A DNA stretch of 64,000 bases, taken from positions 2,170,001-2,234,000 of the forward strand of contig NZ_CP090207.1 in NCBI RefSeq assembly GCF_021397715.1. The letters are read 5' to 3'. The position numbers were made by a program, and so were the translations under genes. Below, piece by piece: positions 58,387-64,000 of the stretch (the stretch's first letter is position 1; each line of letters begins with the position of its first letter). This DNA is from Pantoea agglomerans (GTDB lineage Bacteria > Pseudomonadota > Gammaproteobacteria > Enterobacterales > Enterobacteriaceae). A model generated the notes under the pieces. It saw nothing but the letters and a program-made list of their open reading frames with translations. It had not been told where the DNA came from and ran no database searches.

Positions 58387-58794
58387 TTAAGCGCTACGCT
58401 GACGTAACGCAAGTTGCACATTCGCCAGCAGCAGCAGCGCCACCACCAGCGTGGAAAGCGTTACGCCAAGCGGTATCACGGCGGCGGCATCGCGGCTGTG
58501 GATAAACGCATTGACGATGGCGATGACAATCGCCACCAGCCACAGCCAGAAATGGCTCTTTTCTGCGCTGTCGCTGCCGCGAAACAGATAAACCAGCGCG
58601 ATGAGTCGCGGCACAATCGCCAGCACCAGCCCCAGCGCGATCAGCCAGCCGGCCGCATCGGTCCAGAACAGCACAAAGGTCTGGCTATAGAGGATGTCAA
58701 ACAGCCAGGCGGCGACAAAAAAGCCCAGCGGCACCGGCTCCAGCAGAGCGTACAGCGTCACGGCGAACGCCGATCTTCCCGAGGTATTGCGCAT
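58387..58794 (-). CDS. DUF2231-type membrane protein
   Basis: A 135-residue protein with four hydrophobic segments (VPLGFFVAAWLFDILY, LIALGLVLAIVPRLIALVYLF, WLWLVAIVIAIVNAFIH, LSTLVVALLLLANVQL). The arrangement and the opening YALLEPVPLGFFVAAWLFD resemble DUF2231, sometimes proposed as heme- or electron-transfer membrane proteins. ATG 58794 has GGAGAG 6 bases upstream. Placed just before the PQQ sugar dehydrogenase gene, it may be its membrane electron acceptor; that is inference. Confidence 0.75.
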   Translation of the reverse strand: MRNTSGRSAFAVTLYALLEPVPLGFFVAAWLFDILYSQTFVLFWTDAAGWLIALGLVLAIVPRLIALVYLFRGSDSAEKSHFWLWLVAIVIAIVNAFIHSRDAAAVIPLGVTLSTLVVALLLLANVQLALRQRSA

Positions 58795-58959
58795 GTTTCT
58801 CTCCATTTTAGCGATGAAAGCGGATCGGGCCAGCCGTGAAGCTGCCGGCAACAACCGATCGCGCGCCTGTAAAAGATTAGTAAACATGAAGAAAAGCGAA
58901 GGGTTAATTCGGCAGGAAGTGAAAATCAGGGCGGTGACAGCGCCGTCACCGCCAGGGGA

Positions 58960-60075
58960 TCAGGACTTATCGGCGGGCAGCGTCACCCAGTAACCCGGCT
59001 GATACGGCAGCGGCAGGAACTGCTGATGGAACGCGCGGAAGGTCTCGTCCGGATCAAGATCGGCAAACAAATCGGGATGCAGCCATTTGGCCAGCACCTG
59101 AATCGCGACAAACTGATACGGGCTGTCGTAGAACTGATGCCAGATGGCGTGTGCCTTGCCGTTATGTGCCACCGGCAGGGTTTTGAACGCGTCCCGCATC
59201 ATCAGGGTTTTCAGTCGTGCAATGGCTTCTGCCTGATTAGCACCCGGTCCGACGCCGACCCATTTACCCACGGTGTTGTAGTTCTTCCAGTTTGCGCCGG
59301 TCACCACCACCACATCCGGCTGGCTGGCAATAATCTGCTCCGGGTTAACCGTGCCAAAGGTACCGGGGATCAGATCTTTAGCGATGTTACGGCCGCCAGC
59401 CATCTCCACCATCTGACCGAAGTTTTCATTACCAAATGACATGCAGCACTCATCGCTGTAGCCGCCAGCCCGGTCAATCATCACTTTTGGCCGGTAGCCG
59501 GTGAAATTGGCCAGTTTTGAGGTGACCCGATCAATCTGCTGCTGGCGAAAATCGATAATCGCCTGCGCCCGCGCAGGTTTATTCAGCAGTTCGCCCATAA
59601 TGCGGATACTTTTTTCCGCATTCACAAACGGAGATTCACGGAAATCGATAAACACCACCGGTACGCCCACCGCCTGCAGCTTTTCAATCAGCTTGCCTTC
59701 GTCGGTGGCCGCTTTCGACTCCAGGTTCATCAGCACCAGGTCGGGCTTCAGCGTTAACGCCTGCTCCACGTTAAAGGTGCCATCTTTCGCACCGCCAAAG
59801 GTGGGTAGCTGCCTGATCTGCGGATAGCGCTGCTCATAGGCCTGATAACCATCCCAGTCCGCTTTCGGAAAATCATCGCGCCAGCCAATCACCCGCTTAA
59901 ACGGCGCGTCGGTATCAAACGCAGCCAGCAGGTAGATCTGACGTCCCTCGCCCAGAATGATGCGTTTTGCTTCCTGCGGCACCTCAACCTGACGACCTGC
60001 CACATCGGTAAGGGTTTTGGCTGACGCCATCCCTGCCAGCGTTATTAGCCCCAGCGCTAAAAACCATTTTTTCAT
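58960..60075 (-). CDS. Iron-chelate ABC transporter binding protein
   Basis: A 371-residue class III periplasmic binding protein with a signal peptide (WFLALGLITLAGMASA before KTLTD). TLTDVAGRQVEVPQEAKRIIL opens the mature domain, and DLVLMNLESK and DVVVVTGANW are typical BtuF/FepB-fold strands. It likely binds a ferric siderophore or heme. ATG 60075 is taken over a start three codons earlier. A Fur box lies about 20 bases upstream. No permease or ATPase gene is adjacent, so it must work with a distant transporter. Confidence 0.87.
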   Translation of the reverse strand: MKKWFLALGLITLAGMASAKTLTDVAGRQVEVPQEAKRIILGEGRQIYLLAAFDTDAPFKRVIGWRDDFPKADWDGYQAYEQRYPQIRQLPTFGGAKDGTFNVEQALTLKPDLVLMNLESKAATDEGKLIEKLQAVGVPVVFIDFRESPFVNAEKSIRIMGELLNKPARAQAIIDFRQQQIDRVTSKLANFTGYRPKVMIDRAGGYSDECCMSFGNENFGQMVEMAGGRNIAKDLIPGTFGTVNPEQIIASQPDVVVVTGANWKNYNTVGKWVGVGPGANQAEAIARLKTLMMRDAFKTLPVAHNGKAHAIWHQFYDSPYQFVAIQVLAKWLHPDLFADLDPDETFRAFHQQFLPLPYQPGYWVTLPADKS

Positions 60076-60094
60076 TGTTAACATCCAGAGTAAT

Positions 60095-60113
60095 GATAAT
60101 GAGAATTATTAAT
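60095..60113 (-). promoter_or_regulatory. Fur box
   Basis: GATAATGAGAATTATTAAT (plus-strand reading) closely follows the 19-bp Fur consensus GATAATGATAATCATTATC. It lies 20 bases upstream of the binding-protein start and indicates iron-dependent repression. Confidence 0.8.
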
Positions 60114-60449
60114 GTCAAGCGGCGTTACTATCACTTAAAAACAGCATCAGGGGAAGTGGTGACAGGAAATGTTTTAGCGCCCGCATCAGCCGGGTAAATT
60201 GCGCCCGCCAGCGCATGGAGCGCTGCCTGACTTCCTTTATTCCCCGGATAACGCCAGAAAGCGGCTGTGTCACTGCTCACAAAATGGCCGGCTTTCGTGA
60301 ATATGCTCACAGTGCCCAGGGCGATTGCCCACATATTCGCCATCAATGTAATCGCTTTGGCTAATGCGTTAACAAAATGTTGCAGTTAGATTGAAAAATG
60401 AAACGACGTTTTAATAATCGTCAGGACCGTCAGCCACAGGAGCTTAGCC
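60114..60449. other. 336-base intergenic region
   Basis: Between the Fur-boxed binding-protein gene and the divergent enolase-superfamily gene. I see no coding frame with support. The last 80 bases are AT-rich and probably hold the promoter of the enolase-superfamily gene; no operator stands out. Confidence 0.4.
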
Positions 60450-61604
60450 GTGAAGATCAGCGCGATTGATGTCACTCTCTTTACCTACCCGACCCAACGC
60501 TGCAGCGACAGCGCCGGACATTCCCATCCCGGCCCGGAAAATGAGGCGCAGATGGCGCTGCTCACCCTGACCAGCGAGGACGGCACCTGCGGTTACGCCT
60601 TTGCCCCGCCAGAAGTGATTCGTTCGCATGTGGTCAACGCCTTCTTTCGTAAGGTGCTGATCGGTCAGAACGCCTTTGACCGCGAGCGGTTATGGCAGGA
60701 TCTGGCGCACTGGCAGCGCGGCAGCGCCCATCAGCTCACCGAGCGGGCGCTGTCGGCGGTCGAACAGGCGCTGTGGGATTTGATTGGCCGCAAACTTAAC
60801 CAGCCGGTTCACAAGCTGCTGGGCGGCTACCGGGAAAAAATCCCGGCCTATGGCAGCACCATGTGCGGCGATGAGCTGCACGGCGGCCTCTCAACCCCCG
60901 ATGAGTATGCGCAGTTCGCTGAAAAACTGGTGGCGCGCGGCTATCAGGCGATCAAACTGCACACCTGGATGCCGCCGGTCTCGTTTGCCCCCAGCCCGGC
61001 GATGGATATCAAAGCCTGCGCCGCAGTGCGGGAAGCGGTCGGCCCGGATATCGCGCTGATGCTGGATGGCTACCACTGGTACAGCCGCAGCGATGCCCTG
61101 ACCATCGGCAAGGCGCTGGAAAAACTCAACTTCGCCTGGTTTGAAGAGCCGATGGAAGAGGAAAGCATGGCCTCTTACGCCTGGCTGGCGGAGAACCTGT
61201 CGATTGACGTCCTCGGCCCGGAGAGTCTGGGTGGCAAGCATCACAGCCGTGCCGACTGGGTGCGCGCCGGGGCCTGCGACATTCTGCGTGCCGGGGCCAA
61301 CGGCGTCGGCGGCATCTCTGCCACCCTCAAAGTAGCCAACCTCGCCGAGGCGTTTGGCATGGACTGTGAAGTTCACGGCAACGGTGCCGCCAGCCTGGCG
61401 GTGGTCGGCGCAATCCGCAACTGCCGCTGGTACGAGCGCGGCCTGCTGCATCCGTTCCTCGACTATGAGACGCCACCCGCCTATCTCAACAGCCTGGTCG
61501 ATCCGATGGATGAACAGGGTTTTGTTACTCTGCCGACCCGTGCCGGGCTGGGTGAGGACATTAATTTTAGCTGGATCGAGACGCACACGCTGAACCGCTG
61601 GTAA
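60450..61604 (+). CDS. Enolase-superfamily (mandelate racemase-like) enzyme
   Basis: A 384-residue enzyme with a capping domain (1-120) and a barrel. Metal ligands are Asp206 (MLDGYHWY), Glu232 (WFEEPM) and Glu258 (GPESLGG). Putative acid/base residues are Lys169 in a KLH motif (KxH rather than KxK) and His309 (CEVHGNG). This places it near sugar-acid dehydratases and cycloisomerases, but I cannot name the substrate. GTG start at 60450 with AGGAG 7 bases upstream. It is followed by a Dpp-type ABC system, an uncommon partner for sugar-acid catabolism. Confidence 0.8.
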   Translation: MKISAIDVTLFTYPTQRCSDSAGHSHPGPENEAQMALLTLTSEDGTCGYAFAPPEVIRSHVVNAFFRKVLIGQNAFDRERLWQDLAHWQRGSAHQLTERALSAVEQALWDLIGRKLNQPVHKLLGGYREKIPAYGSTMCGDELHGGLSTPDEYAQFAEKLVARGYQAIKLHTWMPPVSFAPSPAMDIKACAAVREAVGPDIALMLDGYHWYSRSDALTIGKALEKLNFAWFEEPMEEESMASYAWLAENLSIDVLGPESLGGKHHSRADWVRAGACDILRAGANGVGGISATLKVANLAEAFGMDCEVHGNGAASLAVVGAIRNCRWYERGLLHPFLDYETPPAYLNSLVDPMDEQGFVTLPTRAGLGEDINFSWIETHTLNRW

Positions 61605-61727
61605 ATCGCACTACCGAAATACGTCAAACAATAATAACCCCGTCGCCCGCCTGCTGCCTGCCATCCCGTTGGCCAGCAGCAGGCAGAGTCGTAAACGGGA
61701 AAACCTCTGACCCGCTGGACTTTACCT

Positions 61728-63359
61728 ATGACCCTGACACAACGATGTGGCGCGTGGCTGATCACGCTGCTGATGCTGACGGGCAGCGCGTCAATCCAGG
61801 CAAAGACCCCGGATGACCAGCTGATCGTCGGCATGAACATGAATAACCTGCTCACTCTTGATCCGGCCGCAATGACCGGTAATGAGGTGGTGGGCATCGT
61901 GGTTAATCTTTATGACGGGCTGGTGGAACTCAACCCGAAACAGCTGACCGACGTGCGTCCGGCGCTGGCCGAACGCTGGTCGGTCAGCGCCGACCAAACA
62001 ACCCTGACCTTTCATCTTCGTGACAATGTCACTTTTCACTCCGGCAACCCGCTGACCAGTGACGACGCGGTCTGGTCGATGCGGCGGGTACTGCACCTTA
62101 ATCTGGCGCAGGCGTCGGTCTGGAAATCCTACGGGTTCAGCCGTGACAACGTTGACCAGATGATCACCGCCCCTGACGCCCGCACCGTGGTTATTACCCT
62201 GCCGAAACCCAACGACCCGCAGCTGGTGATCTACTCGCTGGCTGCGCTCGGCAGCATGGTGGTGCTGGATCGTAAAACGGTGCAGCAGCATGAGGTCAAT
62301 GGTGACTGGGGCAATCGCTGGCTCACCACCCATGAAGCGGGTTCCGGTCCGTTCCGGCTGGATCTCTGGCAGGCAAAAGATGTGCTGCGCATGAGCCGGG
62401 CCGACGGTTACTGGCGCGGCGAGGCAAAAATGTCACGGGTGGTGTTCCGTCATCTGCAGGAGTCGCAGACGCTGCGACTGATGATGCAGAAAGGCGATCT
62501 CGACATCGCCAGTAATATGTCGATTCCCGATGTCCGCGCCCTGCGCCACGATCCCGATCTGGCGATTGATGCGGTCAGAAGAGGCACCCTCTACTACCTG
62601 GCGATGAGTATGAAAGACCCGCACTTTAGCGATCGCCGGGTACGCGAGGCGGTGCGTTATCTGGTGGATTATCAGGGGATTAACAAGAGCCTGATGACCG
62701 GCTATGGCGAACTGCATCAGCGGCCGATTCAGGCGGGTATGCCGGCCACGCTGCCCGATCCCGGCTACCGGCTGGATGTGCCGCGCGCCAGAGCACTGCT
62801 GGCCGAGGCGGGTTATCCGGACGGTTTCGACACCACGCTGCGGGTGCTGGCCGATCAGCCGTTCCTCAATATCGCCATTGCCATTCAGTCAACGCTGCTG
62901 CAGGCGGGCATCCGCGCCAGAATCATCACCGGCACCGGTAATCAGATCTACGGGGCGATGCGCGATCGTCAGTTCAACCTGCTGGTCGGCCGCGGCGGCA
63001 GCGGCGTGGAGCCGCATCCGCACTCCAGCCTGCGTTCACTGGTCTATAACCCGAACAACGCCGACAGCGCCCGCCTGACTAATTTCCAGGGCTGGCGCAC
63101 CGGTTTTTATGATGCGCAACTCAACAGCATGATCGATCGCGCGCTGGTGGAACGCGACAGCGCCCGGCAACAGCAGGCCTATTTCGCCATTCAGCAACGC
63201 TATGACCAGCTGGTGCCGGCGCTGATGCCCCTTTCCCAGATGCTCGATTCGGTGGTGGTCAACAACCGGGTGCAGGATTATCAGCCCCATCCGTCGGCCA
63301 CCACCTTTCTGCGCGACGTCTGGAAAACCCCTGATAGCCTGGCCGGAGGTGCACAATGA
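61728..63359 (+). CDS. ABC transporter binding protein, DppA/OppA family
   Basis: A 543-residue extracellular solute-binding protein family 5 member with a signal peptide (AWLITLLMLTGSASIQA before KTPDD). GLVELNPKQLTDVRPALAERWSVSADQTTLTFHLRDNVTFHSG and the EAGSGPFRLDLW block are family landmarks. Ligands are peptides, but many members take up opines, glycosides or nickel chelates. Start at ATG 61728 has only a weak ribosome site. Its stop overlaps the permease ATG by four bases. The neighbouring enolase-superfamily gene suggests a modified sugar acid or peptide-like ligand. Confidence 0.85.
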   Translation: MTLTQRCGAWLITLLMLTGSASIQAKTPDDQLIVGMNMNNLLTLDPAAMTGNEVVGIVVNLYDGLVELNPKQLTDVRPALAERWSVSADQTTLTFHLRDNVTFHSGNPLTSDDAVWSMRRVLHLNLAQASVWKSYGFSRDNVDQMITAPDARTVVITLPKPNDPQLVIYSLAALGSMVVLDRKTVQQHEVNGDWGNRWLTTHEAGSGPFRLDLWQAKDVLRMSRADGYWRGEAKMSRVVFRHLQESQTLRLMMQKGDLDIASNMSIPDVRALRHDPDLAIDAVRRGTLYYLAMSMKDPHFSDRRVREAVRYLVDYQGINKSLMTGYGELHQRPIQAGMPATLPDPGYRLDVPRARALLAEAGYPDGFDTTLRVLADQPFLNIAIAIQSTLLQAGIRARIITGTGNQIYGAMRDRQFNLLVGRGGSGVEPHPHSSLRSLVYNPNNADSARLTNFQGWRTGFYDAQLNSMIDRALVERDSARQQQAYFAIQQRYDQLVPALMPLSQMLDSVVVNNRVQDYQPHPSATTFLRDVWKTPDSLAGGAQ

Positions 63360-64000
63360 CTCTGACGCTCACCCGAAATCACTGCCGTCGCATCAGCAAA
63401 CGCGGCCTGCAGGTGCTGATCACCCTCTCTGGCCTGCTGATGCTGACCTTCTTTATCGGGCGGGTGATGCCGCTTGATCCGGTGCTGGCGATTGTCGGAC
63501 CGGATGCCGATCAGGCGACCTATCAGCAGGTTTATCATCAGCTCGGTTTTGATAAGCCGCTGTGGGTCCAGTTCGGCATCTACCTCAATACGCTGCTGCA
63601 CGGCGATCTCGGCCATGCGCTGCTCACCGGTCAGCCGGTGGTCAACGATATTCTGCGCGTCTTTCCGGCGACGGTTGAACTGGCAACGCTGGCGATTGTG
63701 CTGGGTGCCGGCCTCGGCGTGCCGCTGGGCGTGCTGGCCGCCGCCCGGCGTAACAGCGTGATCGATTATCTGGTGCGGATGATCAGCCTGGCGGGTTACT
63801 CAACGCCGATCTTCTGGGTCGGGATGATGGGCCTGCTGCTGTTTTATGCCCATCTCGGCTGGGTCGGTGGCGCGGGCCGGGTTGACTTCAGCCTGGATGG
63901 CGTGGTGCCACGCCGCACCGGCTTTATGTTGATCGACGCCCTGCTGGCCGCCAACAGCCAGGTATTCTGGAATGCGCTGAATCATCTGGTGTTACCCGCC
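63356..64000 (+). CDS. ABC transporter permease, DppB-like, 5' part
   Basis: The frame begins at ATG 63356 within the stop of the binding-protein gene and stays open to the window end (215 codons visible). It shows the DppB start: a first helix LITLSGLLMLTFFIGRVMPLDPV, QVYHQLGFDKPLWVQFGIYL, GDLGHALLTGQPVV, and the permease domain from about residue 95 (ATVELATLAIVLGAGLGVPLGVLAA). A DppC-type permease and ATPases are expected beyond the edge. Partial only because of the window. Confidence 0.9.
   Translation, partial: MTLTLTRNHCRRISKRGLQVLITLSGLLMLTFFIGRVMPLDPVLAIVGPDADQATYQQVYHQLGFDKPLWVQFGIYLNTLLHGDLGHALLTGQPVVNDILRVFPATVELATLAIVLGAGLGVPLGVLAAARRNSVIDYLVRMISLAGYSTPIFWVGMMGLLLFYAHLGWVGGAGRVDFSLDGVVPRRTGFMLIDALLAANSQVFWNALNHLVLPA

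Overview
The window is high-GC, densely coded enterobacterial chromosome. Dcp, HpxO, CurA, NudK, Gcd, HipBA and a TisB-type peptide all have close counterparts in Enterobacterales, and the mix (membrane glucose dehydrogenase, several sugar ABC systems, scattered orphan regulators) suggests an Erwiniaceae member, most likely Pantoea or a near relative. That placement is inference. I see no rRNA, tRNA, CRISPR array, insertion sequence or prophage. There are several short islets of toxin-antitoxin genes and gene remnants, for example 27.9-31.2 kb.

Layout. 0-7.3 kb: xanthine dehydrogenase operon xdhABC (xdhA cut by the window edge), dipeptidyl carboxypeptidase dcp, and urate hydroxylase hpxO on the other strand. 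8-11.7 kb: an orphan glycosyltransferase, a secreted cysteine-rich mini-protein, a class C beta-lactamase without ampR, and a RES/Xre toxin-antitoxin pair. 11.7-14.5 kb: a GH15 hydrolase and an SDR dehydrogenase. 14.8-21.2 kb: a LacI regulator divergent from an iron/hexose-phosphate-type ABC transporter with an inositol-monophosphatase-family enzyme, and two matching operators between them. 21.3-28.3 kb: GNAT, hipBA with three evenly spaced operators, a degenerate M24 peptidase homologue, a LysE exporter and a FUSC efflux protein. 28.3-33.6 kb: an islet with an AbiEii-like nucleotidyltransferase, an esterase, periplasmic hydroxyisourate hydrolase and a decayed LysR gene. 33.7-43.5 kb: redox enzymes, small transporters and their regulators (old yellow enzyme, nudK, DeoR, LysR/MFS, LysE/AraC, curA). 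43.6-49.9 kb: a ribose-type ABC operon with RpiR regulator, PfkB kinase and TIM-barrel isomerase. 50.2-58.8 kb: PQQ glucose dehydrogenase, a GT-D glycosyltransferase, an MFS transporter, a hexapeptide acetyltransferase, a TisB/IstR-like SOS toxin locus, and a second PQQ-type sugar dehydrogenase with a DUF2231 partner. 59-64 kb: a Fur-boxed iron-chelate binding protein and an enolase-superfamily enzyme with a Dpp-type ABC transporter that runs off the edge.

The most notable find is at 56.55-57.05 kb. A 29-codon hydrophobic peptide gene has a sequestered Shine-Dalgarno, a near-consensus LexA box upstream, and a divergent roughly 97-nt RNA gene with its own promoter and terminator. The first nucleotides of that RNA are perfectly complementary (17 nt) to the toxin leader. 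This is the tisB/istR-1 architecture. Together with hipBA and RES/Xre, the window holds three recognisable toxin-antitoxin modules and a possible fourth (nucleotidyltransferase islet). Three steps of purine breakdown are also present but dispersed: xanthine to urate (Xdh), urate to 5-hydroxyisourate (HpxO), and hydroxyisourate hydrolysis (exported HiuH).
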